Origin: Poriferisodalis sp965214215
Lineage (GTDB): Bacteria; Actinomycetota; Acidimicrobiia; Acidimicrobiales; Poriferisodalaceae
NCBI RefSeq assembly: GCF_965214215.1
Contig: NZ_CBDCBD010000003.1
Location: forward strand, 2,938,165 to 3,002,164
DNA: 64,000 nucleotides
Direction of reading: 5' to 3'
Below are positions 1 to 8,754 of the stretch, in pieces. Below the pieces are notes generated by a model, which saw only the letters and a list, made by a program, of their open reading frames with translations, ran no database searches and was not told the origin of the DNA. How positions within the stretch are numbered: the stretch's first letter is position 1; each line of letters starts with the position of its first letter. Position numbers and translations under genes: made by a program.

Positions 1-1824
1 GCCAATAGCGCAGCGGCAATCTCCTTCGACGACCCGGGCGATTTCGAACGAGCCTCCCGCGGCCTGATCGCCCAGATCGACGATGGTCGCGTCACGATGG
101 GCGACCACGTGGTGTTCGACGTGGCCCGCCACGCCTTCGTCAACGAATCAGCCGAAGCTCCGCCATCGGTGCATCCGAGCCTGTGGCGGCAGGCACAGCT
201 CAACGTCCATCACGGTCTGTTCGAGGTGACCGACGGCGTGTGGCAGGTGCGCGGCTACGACATTGCCAACATCACGTTCCTCGAGGGCACTGACGGCTGG
301 CTGATCATCGATCCCCTGACCACCCGGCCGTCGGCCGCGGCGGCGCTGGATCTCGCCAATCGCACCCTGGGTGCCCGCCCGGTGCGGGCGATCATCTACA
401 CGCATTCTCACGCAGACCACTTCGGCGGCGTGCTCGGAGTGACCGATGCCGACGCTGTAGCCAACGGTGACGTCGAAATCGTCGCACCCGAGGGATTCCT
501 CGAAGAGGTCGTGAGCGAATTCGTCATCGCAGGCCCGATCATGGGACGACGGGCCGCGTACCAATTCGGGCCGCTGCTGCCGCCCGGGCCGTTGGGCCAC
601 GTCGACTGCGGTCTGGGCTCGGCAATGGGTCTGGCTCGATCGGACCTGCTGGCTCCCACCGACACCATCACCCGCACCGGGGAGGAGCGTGAGCTCAGCG
701 GCATCCGGATCGTGTTCCAGAACACGCCCGATGCCGAAGCGCCCGCAGAGATGAACTTCTTCTTTCCCGACAAGAACCTGCTGTGCATGGCCGAGAACTG
801 CACGCACACGATGCACAACCTGTACCCGATCCGGGGAGCGCAGACGCGCGACGCGCTGGCGTGGAGCAAGTACATCGCCGAAGCTCTGGAACTCTGGGGC
901 GATGACACCGACGTCATGTTCGCCAGCCACCACTGGCCCCGCTTCGGCAATGCCGACGTGCGGGCGTTCCTGTCGATGCAGCGCGACCTGTATCGCTGGA
1001 TGCACGACCAGACGATGCGCCTGGCCAACCAGGGACTGCGGCCGACCGAGATCGCGGCCCAGATGCGCCTGCCGGTCGAGTTCAACGAGTCTCACGTGCA
1101 GGGCTACTACGGCACCGTGTCGCACAACTGCCGCTCGGTCTACAACCGCTACCTCGGCTGGTACGACGGCAACCCGGCCAACCTCGATCCGTTGCCACCG
1201 GTCGAAGCGGGTGCCAACTATCTGGAGTTCATGGGCGGCACCGATGCCGTGCTGGCCAAGGCCCGCGAGAGTTTCGAGCGCGGCGAGTACCGCTGGGTGG
1301 CCCAGGTCGTCAACCACGTGGTGTTCGCGGACCCGCAGAACCGGGAGGCCCGCAGCCTGCAAGCCAATGCTCTGGAGCAGCTCGGTTATCAGTCAGAGTC
1401 GGCTACGTGGCGCAACGCCTACCTGATGGGCGCGAAGGAGCTGCGAGAAGGGACGCCCGACTGGGGCCGTGTCCCCACCCGAGACATGTCCCAAGCCATG
1501 AGCGCCGAGCACCTCTTCGACGTGATCGGCATCCGGTTCGACCCCGAAGCGTTCGATGTCGGGCCGGTGACGTTCAACGTGCACCTCACCGATCTCGACG
1601 AAGACCACGTGCTGGGCATCGGTCGCTCCGCAGTGCACCATCGTCCTGATGCGATCGACCCGGACGCCGACGCAACGATCTACATCGACCGGGCGACCTT
1701 GGCGGCAGCGCTCAACGACGCAACGGCGCTGGACCGAGCCGAAATAACCGGCCGCCGCGAGCTGGTGCGCTCACTCCTCGAGAAGTTGACCGTCTTCACC
1801 ACGGCACCACTGATCGAGCCCTAG
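1..1824 (+). CDS. Linear alkylsulfatase, metallo-beta-lactamase fold (5' end outside window)
   Basis: Zinc-dependent hydrolase that cleaves alkyl sulfate esters to alcohol and sulfate (SdsA1/BDS1 family). The frame is open to the first base of the window, so the first internal ATG at 97 is not the real start. Visible domains in order: a metallo-beta-lactamase domain with the metal motif THSHADHFGG near base 405, a second metal region around FASHHWPRFG, an alkylsulfatase dimerisation region, and a C-terminal SCP2-like domain from about base 1500. About 607 residues are visible, close to the family's usual 620-660, so only a short N-terminus is missing. It sits beside an arylsulfatase remnant and a TauD-type dioxygenase, which suggests sulfate-ester scavenging. 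The family call is firm; the exact substrate is not known. Confidence 0.93.
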   Translation, partial: ANSAAAISFDDPGDFERASRGLIAQIDDGRVTMGDHVVFDVARHAFVNESAEAPPSVHPSLWRQAQLNVHHGLFEVTDGVWQVRGYDIANITFLEGTDGWLIIDPLTTRPSAAAALDLANRTLGARPVRAIIYTHSHADHFGGVLGVTDADAVANGDVEIVAPEGFLEEVVSEFVIAGPIMGRRAAYQFGPLLPPGPLGHVDCGLGSAMGLARSDLLAPTDTITRTGEERELSGIRIVFQNTPDAEAPAEMNFFFPDKNLLCMAENCTHTMHNLYPIRGAQTRDALAWSKYIAEALELWGDDTDVMFASHHWPRFGNADVRAFLSMQRDLYRWMHDQTMRLANQGLRPTEIAAQMRLPVEFNESHVQGYYGTVSHNCRSVYNRYLGWYDGNPANLDPLPPVEAGANYLEFMGGTDAVLAKARESFERGEYRWVAQVVNHVVFADPQNREARSLQANALEQLGYQSESATWRNAYLMGAKELREGTPDWGRVPTRDMSQAMSAEHLFDVIGIRFDPEAFDVGPVTFNVHLTDLDEDHVLGIGRSAVHHRPDAIDPDADATIYIDRATLAAALNDATALDRAEITGRRELVRSLLEKLTVFTTAPLIEP

Positions 1825-1899
1825 CGGCGCCGTTGCGCTGTGGCTGGAGCACAATACTCGGGTCAACAGATGCTGGGTGGAGAATTCACTGGTCGACGA

Positions 1900-2125
1900 G
1901 GCGGCGTGTTGGCGGGCGAACCAATGCTCCCGGGTGACGTCCCAGCCTTCGTCGTAACGGCCCCGGTACTTGTCGAGGTACGCCCGCGGGGCTTGGTGCG
2001 GCGAATGCGTCGCACCGAGGGCGCGATCACACCCCGACAGTTCGAGAAGCCCGTGTCGACGTTGGACAGGAACCGCATGCCGACCGAGTGGTGATTGCGG
2101 CCGCGGCGCACGACGGTCGCGGTGC
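1900..2125 (-). pseudogene. Arylsulfatase remnant (internal deletion and frame change)
   Basis: Reverse-strand translation gives two arylsulfatase-like pieces in different frames. The first, about 2110-2043, reads GRNHHSVGMRFLSNVDTGF, like the segment just after the sulfatase active-site cysteine. The second, about 2030-1905, reads GATHSPHQAPRAYLDKYRG followed by RYDEGWD, normally found over 100 residues further on. The two pieces now abut near 2040, so most of the gene is lost. There is no start, no active-site motif and no continuous frame. This occupies the otherwise empty stretch between the alkylsulfatase and the dioxygenase. The match is from memory of the family, not from an alignment. 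Confidence 0.72.
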
Positions 2126-2130
2126 CGACC

Positions 2131-2970
2131 TCAGGCAGCGATCGGACAGCCCTTCAACGTGATGCGATGCATCAGACGGGTCTCGCCCCGGTAGTCGTTG
2201 AGTGCCTTGTGCCAGGTGCAGCGGTTGTCCCAGATGGCGACGGAGCCCGGCTCCCACGAGAACCGATAGGTGAATTCGACGCTCGAGCCGTGCTCGAACA
2301 GATACTCCAGCAACGGCCGGCTCTCCCGCTCGGTCCAGCCCTCGAAACGCGTCGTGAACGAGCGGTTGACATACAGCACCGGACGGCCGCTGACGGGATG
2401 AGAGATGACCACCGGGTGCACGACATCGGGACCGAACGGATACTCGTCCTTGAAGCGCTCGGTACGTTCCGCCTCAGGCATCTTCGACAACCCGACACCG
2501 AACGCCTCGTAGGACGAATGCACCGCTCGCAGTCCCCGCAGCGTTTCCTTCATACCGTCGGACAGCGCGTCATAGGCGGCATACATCGAGCTGAATGCCG
2601 TGTCGCCGCCACGCGACGGCAGCTGGCGGGCGACGAGTATCGAGCCGAGCGCAGGGGCTTCCTCATAGGAATGATCGGTGTGCCACGCCTCGCCGATCAC
2701 GTAGGTGTTCTCTGGGCGCGTGCGCACCTCGGCAATCTGGGGATACATCTCGTTGGGCGAGAAGAACGCGTTGACGTCAATCTCCCCGAGCGATTCAGCA
2801 AATGCGATATGGGCTTCGGGCGGCACGTCTTGGTCGCGGAAGAAGAGCACGCCATGCTCGCCGAGCGCTTCGATCAGCGTGTCGGACGCGTCGGCGTCGA
2901 GCTTGCCGAGTTCCAGGCCCGACACGAATGCCCCGAGCGCGGCGCCGGTCGGTTCGATGTCGATCCCCAT
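2131..2970 (-). CDS. TauD/TfdA-family Fe(II)/2-oxoglutarate dioxygenase
   Basis: Non-haem iron dioxygenase that hydroxylates its substrate with 2-oxoglutarate as co-substrate; family members release sulfite from taurine or sulfate from alkyl sulfates (AtsK). The 279 residues match the family's usual length. The iron ligands are visible as HTDHSY in the middle (HxD) and as the distal histidine in CTWHKALNDYRG, followed by the 2-oxoglutarate-binding arginine in GETRLMHR. It converges with the alkylsulfatase, with an arylsulfatase remnant between them, so a role in organosulfur or sulfate-ester use is plausible. Chlorophenoxy-acid-type or other substrates cannot be excluded. No TauABC-like transporter lies beside it. 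Confidence 0.88.
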   Translation of the reverse strand: MGIDIEPTGAALGAFVSGLELGKLDADASDTLIEALGEHGVLFFRDQDVPPEAHIAFAESLGEIDVNAFFSPNEMYPQIAEVRTRPENTYVIGEAWHTDHSYEEAPALGSILVARQLPSRGGDTAFSSMYAAYDALSDGMKETLRGLRAVHSSYEAFGVGLSKMPEAERTERFKDEYPFGPDVVHPVVISHPVSGRPVLYVNRSFTTRFEGWTERESRPLLEYLFEHGSSVEFTYRFSWEPGSVAIWDNRCTWHKALNDYRGETRLMHRITLKGCPIAA

Positions 2971-3029
2971 GTCTCAAGGTCTACTGAGGTCGCCTTGGCG
3001 CGTCAAACCCTTGCCGTTCCGCCATCGAG

Positions 3030-3797
3030 CTACATATCGATGGCGTTGCGTGTGGCCTCGACGGACTCGCCGAACGATGCCAGCTCCCCGGGCGACAGTA
3101 CGCCAAAATATGGCTCCAAGCAGCGCTCAGTGAGCGCTTCCGCCTCGAGCCGGGCCTGCCGAACTTCGTTGGGGTCACGGAACGGCCCAGTGAAGCCCAT
3201 CTGTTCGGCATAGCCAGGCCCGGTGCGCGGCGGCGCATTGGTGCTGGCGAGGATCGCGTCAAGCGGCGTCAGACCACAGGCGATGATGGCGTTCAGGTGC
3301 GCGGCGCCACGCATCTCGCGCAGCAGATGCGTGGTGAGCGCCACCCGGGCGCCCAGCGATTCCGGTTGGGGCATCGCGCGCCAGCCGGCGAACAGCGCAC
3401 CCAGCGAGGCGGGTGCAGCATCGGCGATCCGGCGGCCCAGGGTGTCGATGAGCTCCAAGCGTCCAGGATCGAAACGGGTGAGCTCGGCGTCGCCCCATGT
3501 GGTGATCCGCGACATGTAGTGCTCAGCGACCTGCCAATGGGTCATGTCCCTGGGAAGATGGGTCCAAGCTTCGTGCACATGCTGGGGTGCGTGGAAGGCG
3601 ATAGCGCCGGCTGCCACCTCCGGCGTGGCGCTGCCGATCACTCCCGCTCGCCCGACGATCCAGAACTCACGTCCGCTGCGCATGCCGATCTGAACGCCGT
3701 ACTCCCCGGTGGCTTCCGCCATCATCCAGCCACGTGTGAACTGCTGGATGGGCTTGAAGACCCTCGCAATCGTCTCGGACGCCGTCGCCGTCGCCAT
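3030..3797 (-). CDS. SCO6745-family protein of unknown function
   Basis: A 255-residue protein with the layout of the actinobacterial SCO6745 family: an N-terminal helix-rich part resembling VFKPIQQFTRGWMMAEA, a central FHAPQHVHEAW segment, and a middle region GARVALTTHLLREMRGAAH followed by an AHLNAIIACGL-type helix. These regions in the family end with winged-helix-like helices. No catalytic motif is recognised. It lies 181 bases from a divergently read TetR regulator, so it is a candidate target of that regulator. The family assignment is by recognition of the pattern; function is unknown. Confidence 0.65.
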   Translation of the reverse strand: MATATASETIARVFKPIQQFTRGWMMAEATGEYGVQIGMRSGREFWIVGRAGVIGSATPEVAAGAIAFHAPQHVHEAWTHLPRDMTHWQVAEHYMSRITTWGDAELTRFDPGRLELIDTLGRRIADAAPASLGALFAGWRAMPQPESLGARVALTTHLLREMRGAAHLNAIIACGLTPLDAILASTNAPPRTGPGYAEQMGFTGPFRDPNEVRQARLEAEALTERCLEPYFGVLSPGELASFGESVEATRNAIDM

Positions 3798-3855
3798 TGC
3801 AGGTCCCTTCGTCTAGTCCGCTTCGCGGCCCCTGTCTCGGCGGCATTATAAGAAA

Positions 3856-3966
3856 ATGCACCCCTACGAATCCCTGATGCGACGCTACTTCGACGCCTAC
3901 AACAGAGCCGACCGCAAAGGCCTGATCGAGTCGCCGCTGAATTGTCGACAATTTCGGCCTCGCTAG
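3856..3966 (+). pseudogene. Truncated NTF2/SnoaL-like N-terminus
   Basis: A 36-codon frame reading MHPYESLMRRYFDAYNRADR then KGLIESPL resembles the first helix of SnoaL/NTF2-like small proteins, which often open with a RYFDAYNRAD-type helix. It stops long before the usual 120-150 residues and runs directly into the operator upstream of the TetR gene. It is most likely the leftover 5' end of a deleted gene, although a short leader peptide is possible. Confidence 0.45.
3940..3953. promoter_or_regulatory. Putative TetR operator, perfect 14-bp palindrome
   Basis: AATTGTCGACAATT is a perfect palindrome (7-bp arms, no spacer) ending 25 bases before the TetR start codon. Position and symmetry are typical of a TetR autoregulatory site. 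The same region is upstream of the divergent gene starting at 3797. Confidence 0.55.
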
Positions 3967-3978
3967 CGTGGTGGAGCA

Positions 3979-4638
3979 ATGTCGATCACTGAATTTCCGA
4001 TGCTCGGCGAGGCCGCGAACCTCGATGACGCCGAACTGGGCAAGCGCGAGCGCAACAAGCTCGACAAGCGGCGTCGCATCGTGGCGGCAGCCACCGCGCT
4101 GTTCCAGGAGAAGGGGTTCGAGGACACCACGACAGCAGAGATCGCGAAGGCCGCAGGGATCGGCGCCGGCACGCTGTACCTCTACGTCGAGTCGAAGGAG
4201 GATCTGCTCGTCAGCGCCTTTCTTAACGTTGCCGGCGGAGCGTGGACCAAGGCGTTTGAACTTGTCGATCCCGAGGCAGAACTCGTCGATCTGGTCATGA
4301 CGCTGTTGCTGCACGTCACTAAACACCACGAAGCGGATCTCCGCTTGGCACGTTCATTCTTCAAGGAGCTCCCGTTCGTCAGCGAATCCGGGCTCGCGGA
4401 CGCGAACACACTGGTCGATTCGTTTCTTACGCGACTCGCCGATCTGTTCGAGGAGGCCAGCGCGAATGGCAAACTCGCTCCAGACGTTCCGAAGGACTGG
4501 TTGGCCCTCAACATCTACGCGCAATGGCAACTCTGTATGCGCCGCCTGGTCACCGGCAGACTCTCGTATGCCGAGATGGCTGCGCAACTCGACCAGTGCC
4601 TGCGAGTCTCCTTATGGGGGTTGACGGCCGAACGGTGA
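3979..4638 (+). CDS. TetR/AcrR-family transcriptional regulator
   Basis: A 219-residue one-component repressor. The N-terminal helix-turn-helix lies at about residues 28-75: KRRRIVAAATALFQEKGFED is followed by the recognition helix TTAEIAKAAGIGAGTLYLYV. The C-terminal two thirds is the divergent ligand-binding helical domain. It is read divergently from the SCO6745-like gene and is preceded by a perfect palindrome. An LLM oxidoreductase converges from the other side (18 bases after its stop). The ligand is unknown; control of its own promoter and the divergent gene is an inference from position. Confidence 0.93.
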   Translation: MSITEFPMLGEAANLDDAELGKRERNKLDKRRRIVAAATALFQEKGFEDTTTAEIAKAAGIGAGTLYLYVESKEDLLVSAFLNVAGGAWTKAFELVDPEAELVDLVMTLLLHVTKHHEADLRLARSFFKELPFVSESGLADANTLVDSFLTRLADLFEEASANGKLAPDVPKDWLALNIYAQWQLCMRRLVTGRLSYAEMAAQLDQCLRVSLWGLTAER

Positions 4639-4655
4639 GTCTTTTCTCGTAGGAC

Positions 4656-5543
4656 TCAGGCAGCCTTCACGACCGGACCCACGGCATCCAAGCATTGACG
4701 CATGATCGCGACGATCTCGGCTGGGGAGTCTCCAGCGGCGAAGACCTTGAGATGGGTCGCGCCGAGATCGCGGTACGCCTCGGCAAGGTCGACCCAGCGG
4801 GCCGGATCGTCGTCGGGCCGGGTCCGGATGGCGCATTCGATGCCCAGCTCCTCAGGGTCTCGCCCGGCGTCGCGTGCATAGGCCTTGACCCGGTCGAGAA
4901 TCGGCTCGAGGTCCGCCGGTGGGAACTGCGGCATCCAGCCGTCGGCCATGCGGCCGATTCGCTCCAGCACTCGTTCGTTCACGAAACCGAAGTACGAGCC
5001 CATCCAGATCGGGATAGGACGCTGTATCGGCATCGGGTTGAGCCCGACCCGGTCGAGGTTGTGCCACTGGCCCTGGTACGTGACGTGCTCGGAGGTCCAG
5101 TAGTGACGAAGCACCTCCACCTGCTCCTCGATGCGTCGGCCACGGTTGGTGAACGCCTCGTTCAGCGCCTCGTACTCCATCCAGTTACGCCCGATGCCCA
5201 CGCCGAGACGCAGGCGGCCGCCTGAGAGCAGATCCAGCTCGGCGCACTGCTTGGCAACCAAGGTGGTTTGGCGCTGAGGCAGCAGCAGGACTCCCGTCGC
5301 AAGCTCGACGCGCTCGGTCACGGCCGCGATGAAGCTCAGGTACACGAGCGGCTCGTGAACTCCCGTGGTTGAGGTGTGCACCCTCTGGTCTCCGGCCCGG
5401 TCGGGATGGCCGCCGATCACGTGATCGTTGGTCGAGATGCCGTCGAAACCGGCGGCTTCCAGCTCATGCACAAGACCGCGGATCACTCCCCAGTCCGTCC
5501 CCATGTTGATGTTGCCGAAAGCCGCGCCCAGTCGCATGGTCAC
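4656..5543 (-). CDS. LLM-class F420-dependent oxidoreductase
   Basis: A 295-residue luciferase-like TIM-barrel protein of the TIGR03619-type F420-dependent group. Typical signatures are the N-terminal MRLGAAFGNINMG strand, the substrate-side FDGISTNDHV segment, LATGVLLLPQRQTTLVAKQC, and the flavin/F420-binding GGRLRLGVGIGRNWMEYEAL. The IPIWMGSYFG strand near the C-terminal half is also characteristic. It probably transfers hydride between F420 and an organic substrate, but the substrate cannot be read from sequence. It lies in the same direction as, and 40 bases downstream of, the HpaB-like hydroxylase, so the two may be co-transcribed. Confidence 0.9.
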   Translation of the reverse strand: MTMRLGAAFGNINMGTDWGVIRGLVHELEAAGFDGISTNDHVIGGHPDRAGDQRVHTSTTGVHEPLVYLSFIAAVTERVELATGVLLLPQRQTTLVAKQCAELDLLSGGRLRLGVGIGRNWMEYEALNEAFTNRGRRIEEQVEVLRHYWTSEHVTYQGQWHNLDRVGLNPMPIQRPIPIWMGSYFGFVNERVLERIGRMADGWMPQFPPADLEPILDRVKAYARDAGRDPEELGIECAIRTRPDDDPARWVDLAEAYRDLGATHLKVFAAGDSPAEIVAIMRQCLDAVGPVVKAA

Positions 5544-5583
5544 ATTCTCGCGGAACGCCTACCGGAACGATGCGACCCTGCCG

Positions 5584-7059
5584 CTACGACCAGTCGGGCC
5601 AGGCGAGTCGCTCCGAGCCCTGCGGTGGCTGCAGGACCCGGGCCACCATCTTCACTGCATCTTCCTTGTCGTAGAACTGGTAGTTCAAGCCCTTCATCCG
5701 CTGGGTATCGCCGAAGAAAAAGCGCTCGTACAGCTCCTGGCGTCCACCCCAGCCGGTCCCGCAGATATCCCAAGCCATCCGGAACAGGGCAACTTTGTCT
5801 TTCGCCTCCTGGGAGACACCCTGGTAGTAGCGATCGACCGCCAGCTCGGCCATCTCCAAGCTGGCCTCCTGCGGCAGCGAGACGTACCCGCCGCCGCCGA
5901 GCTGGATGATGTGGTCGATGATGCGGGGATACACCTCGGGGTACAGCCGCAAGGCCGCCTGGATGGCGCTCTCGTTGGCGTAATAGAGCCCGTTGTCGGG
6001 GTTCAGCTCGGCCCCCTCGACGGCCGCAATCGCTAGCGACTCCATGGTGTGCAGCCACATCAAGATGTCCCCGAGGCGGTCCTGCACGTTGACGAACTGC
6101 GAGATCTGCGACGACTCCGCCATCAGGTGCGCCAGCCCGAAGAGGAACCGCGTCTTGGCCACGTTCTTCACGATGACGTGATGGCCGAGCGATTGGAAGA
6201 ACTTCATCCCGAACAGCGACAGGTTGTGGACCTCGACGTCGTTGCAGATGAACACGTCCTCCCACGGGATGAAGGCGTCCTCCCAGATCGCAAGAGCATC
6301 CATCTCCTCGAACCGGCCGGTGAGGGGACGGTCGAAGTGCGAGCGCTCCGGGTCGAGCTTGTCCCGGCACATCCACTTGAGGTTGGGGTGGTTGACCTTG
6401 CAGGTGAAGCCGAGGGCGTACATCTCGTCACCGTTGCCTTCGAGGCCCAGCGGTGCGCCGAAGCTCAGATTCTCCTCGCAGAAGGGAGCGAGCGTGCCGA
6501 CCATTCGGGCGCCAGTGACGACGATTCCGTCGTCGTTGGTGTCGACGATGCCGGCGTTGACGAACTTTTCCTGCTCGGCAATTGGCGTGAAGCGGTCGGT
6601 CATCGGGTTCACGAACGTGTGGGTCATGCAGATGTCATTGCGGCGGCAATGCAGGTACCTCTCGTAGGCGTTCTTGGCGAACCGCTCGTCGTGCATTCCC
6701 CAGACGTGGCCCGTGTTGCCTATCGCCATCATGCAGGCGTTCATGTAGTCGGGCGCCCGGCCCATGAGCCCGCCGGTCACCTCTGACCACACGCCGAACG
6801 CCGCTGCCCGCTGGCGCAAGTCATCTCTGGATCGAGGCTCGATGAACGACACGTGAGCCCGGTCGCCATCGGGGGTCTCGTAAGTGACGATGTCTTTGAG
6901 CTCGGGCAGGTGCTGCATGTCGTAGTACTGCGCGACGGTGAGCGCTGTGTTGCGCAGCCCCGGCTCGGCCGACGCGTCGGTCACGAGATGACCGTCGTAG
7001 TAGACCTGCCGCCCATCGGCAAGTGTTGAGAGATACTCCTCGCCAGTCTTGAGCCCCAT
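5584..7059 (-). CDS. 4-hydroxyphenylacetate 3-hydroxylase (HpaB)-family FADH2-dependent monooxygenase
   Basis: A 491-residue oxygenase component with the acyl-CoA-dehydrogenase fold of the HpaB/PvcC family, which ortho-hydroxylates phenols using reduced FAD from a separate reductase. N-terminal GEEYLSTLADGRQVYYDG and the middle CMTHTFVNPMTDR with GARMVGTLAPFCEE match the family. Near the C-terminus, DHIIQLGGGGYVSLP lines the flavin site. No HpaC-type reductase is adjacent. The promoter faces a CaiB/BaiF CoA-transferase across a 329-base region with two matching inverted repeats, which suggests joint control of a phenolic or aromatic-acid route. The substrate is not known. Confidence 0.87.
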   Translation of the reverse strand: MGLKTGEEYLSTLADGRQVYYDGHLVTDASAEPGLRNTALTVAQYYDMQHLPELKDIVTYETPDGDRAHVSFIEPRSRDDLRQRAAAFGVWSEVTGGLMGRAPDYMNACMMAIGNTGHVWGMHDERFAKNAYERYLHCRRNDICMTHTFVNPMTDRFTPIAEQEKFVNAGIVDTNDDGIVVTGARMVGTLAPFCEENLSFGAPLGLEGNGDEMYALGFTCKVNHPNLKWMCRDKLDPERSHFDRPLTGRFEEMDALAIWEDAFIPWEDVFICNDVEVHNLSLFGMKFFQSLGHHVIVKNVAKTRFLFGLAHLMAESSQISQFVNVQDRLGDILMWLHTMESLAIAAVEGAELNPDNGLYYANESAIQAALRLYPEVYPRIIDHIIQLGGGGYVSLPQEASLEMAELAVDRYYQGVSQEAKDKVALFRMAWDICGTGWGGRQELYERFFFGDTQRMKGLNYQFYDKEDAVKMVARVLQPPQGSERLAWPDWS

Positions 7060-7128
7060 CTCGCTCCCCCCGCTTCTGAATGCCTCTGCTTTGCCTGTCT
7101 CCGGTTGACTGCCCGGAGCTAGACCGAG

Positions 7129-7146
7129 AACTGACTCTAGTCAGTT
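7129..7146. promoter_or_regulatory. Operator copy 1 in the divergent hydroxylase / CoA-transferase promoter
   Basis: AACTGACTCTAGTCAGTT is a perfect inverted repeat (8-bp arms, 2-bp spacer). It is flanked by CCGAG on the left and CTCGG on the right, extending the symmetry with a small offset. It lies 70 bases upstream of the HpaB-like start. A second copy with the same half-site spacing is centred exactly 60 bp away. The regulator is not identified. Confidence 0.65.
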
Positions 7147-7188
7147 TTCTCGGCTGCACTCAATGGAGAGCTGTCTGCGTCGATCTGG

Positions 7189-7206
7189 AACCGACTGCAG
7201 TCAGAA
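7189..7206. promoter_or_regulatory. Operator copy 2 in the divergent hydroxylase / CoA-transferase promoter
   Basis: AACCGACTGCAGTCAGAA repeats the AACtGACT-NN-AGTCAGtt pattern of copy 1 with three arm changes; its core GACTGCAGTC is a perfect palindrome. The centre-to-centre distance of 60 bp would place two bound dimers on nearly the same DNA face. The rest of this 329-base gap (7060-7388) shows no credible gene. Confidence 0.6.
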
Positions 7207-7388
7207 TCACCGATCCGCTGCTCAGACGTATCGATTCGATCGAGGCCCCGACAGCCAGCAGCATGGAACGAGCCTCCAGCGCTGCACACAACCCAATGCC
7301 CGGGCGGTGTGCGGTGCACTCCAAAGAAGCAACCGCCTTCGGGTTATCGTCCTGCGAATGGCCACAGGCAACATCGTCTAGAGGTGAG

Positions 7389-8576
7389 ATGAGTACGAGC
7401 GAGGACGTGACAGGTCCGCTGGCGGGGATTCGGGTGCTTGACCTGTCGTCGGTGCTCATGGGTCCGGCTGCCACTCGCACGCTCGGAGATCTTGGCGCTG
7501 ATGTCATCTTTGTGGAGCCGGCCAAGGGCGACCGAAACCGCACCATGGGGTCCGGCCCCGTCGAGGAGTTCTCGGGAATCGCACTCAATCTGCTGCGCAA
7601 CAAGCGGAGCATTTCCGTCGATCTCAAGCAGCCCCGTGGCAGCCAGGCCTTCCTCGATATCGCCACCACCTGCGACGTGATGATCACCAACCTTCGCCCC
7701 GGACCGCTGCAGCGGCTCGGGTTGCACTATGAGGCAGTCCGGGACGTCCGCAACGACATCGTGTTCTGCCGGGCCCACGGCTACCCGTCATCCAGCGAGC
7801 AGGCGAATGCTCCTGCATACGACGACATCATCCAGTCGGCCAGCGGCGTCGGCGATCTCTTCCGGCGCATGGGCGCCGAGCCGATGCTGCTGCCCAGCCT
7901 CGTGGCCGACAAGGTCTGCGGCCTGACCATTGCGAACTCGGTGGCAGCGGCACTTTTTCATCGAGCTCAGACTGGGCAGGGGCAGTGCATTGAGGTCCCG
8001 ATGGTCGACGTGATGCGAGCGTTTGTGCTCACCGAGCACGGCTCGGGCGCAATCTCCGAACCTCCCGTGGCGGACGCCGGCTACGCCCGCATCCTCACGC
8101 CGGAGCGTCGGCCTCAGCGGACCGCCGACGGCTGGATCAACATCCTGCCCTACGACCATTCGCACTACGTCGCGCTCTTCGAAGCCGGCGGGCGGCCCGA
8201 TCTAGCAGCCGATGAACGCTTCGCAACGCCCATCGAGCGCGTCACACACAGCGACAGCCTGTATCGCGACGTCGCAACGGTGCTCACCCAGCGCACGACG
8301 GCCGATTGGCTGGAATTCTGCGAAGAGCACGGGATACCTGCAACTGAGGCAGCCACCCTCGACGAGCTCATCGACCAGCTTCCGATCGACGAGCATCCCG
8401 TGGCCGGCCCGTTCCGGGTCATCCCGCCTCCCGAGCAGTTCTCCGAGACGCCACCCAGCATCCGGCGACCTGCACCAGGCATCGGCGAGCACGGACGCGA
8501 GATCCTGACTGAGATCGGCTACGACACTGCCGAGATCGACAGCCTCATCGACGCAGGCGTCGTCACCGTGCCCTGA
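7389..8576 (+). CDS. CaiB/BaiF-family (class III) CoA-transferase
   Basis: Transfers CoA between a donor thioester and a carboxylic acid. The 395 residues are typical for the family. N-terminal GPLAGIRVLDLSSVLMGPAA is the hallmark opening; the catalytic aspartate lies in the AYDDIIQSASG segment near residue 140, and GWINILPYDHSHYVALFEA is the conserved small-domain strand. The frame is open 103 codons further upstream, but that part is unlike the family and contains the operators. ATG at 7389 has the ribosome site GAGGTGAG just before it. It is divergent from the HpaB-like hydroxylase, so it may activate a substrate in the same pathway. Confidence 0.92.
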   Translation: MSTSEDVTGPLAGIRVLDLSSVLMGPAATRTLGDLGADVIFVEPAKGDRNRTMGSGPVEEFSGIALNLLRNKRSISVDLKQPRGSQAFLDIATTCDVMITNLRPGPLQRLGLHYEAVRDVRNDIVFCRAHGYPSSSEQANAPAYDDIIQSASGVGDLFRRMGAEPMLLPSLVADKVCGLTIANSVAAALFHRAQTGQGQCIEVPMVDVMRAFVLTEHGSGAISEPPVADAGYARILTPERRPQRTADGWINILPYDHSHYVALFEAGGRPDLAADERFATPIERVTHSDSLYRDVATVLTQRTTADWLEFCEEHGIPATEAATLDELIDQLPIDEHPVAGPFRVIPPPEQFSETPPSIRRPAPGIGEHGREILTEIGYDTAEIDSLIDAGVVTVP

Positions 8577-8754
8577 CATACATCGAAATCCAACCAAGAG
8601 CGAGGCAGGCCCATCACTACGGTCGCGGGAGAGCCAGCCCCCGGTTGCTACCCATGAGGGGCTGCTCTGCCAACGTCGGGGCGGCTGGCCTCTGCGAGTC
8701 AGCGCAACAAGCTGCCCATGATGGCGATGGCCGGGCTTCGGTAGGGTCCCGACG

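Noticed and set aside
148..1362. 404-residue frame on the reverse strand of the alkylsulfatase
   Set aside because: It is a shadow of the strongly conserved alkylsulfatase frame, with no family resemblance and no ribosome site.
7080..7388. N-terminal extension of the CoA-transferase
   Set aside because: In frame but unlike the family, contains the two operators, and a proper ribosome site precedes ATG 7389.
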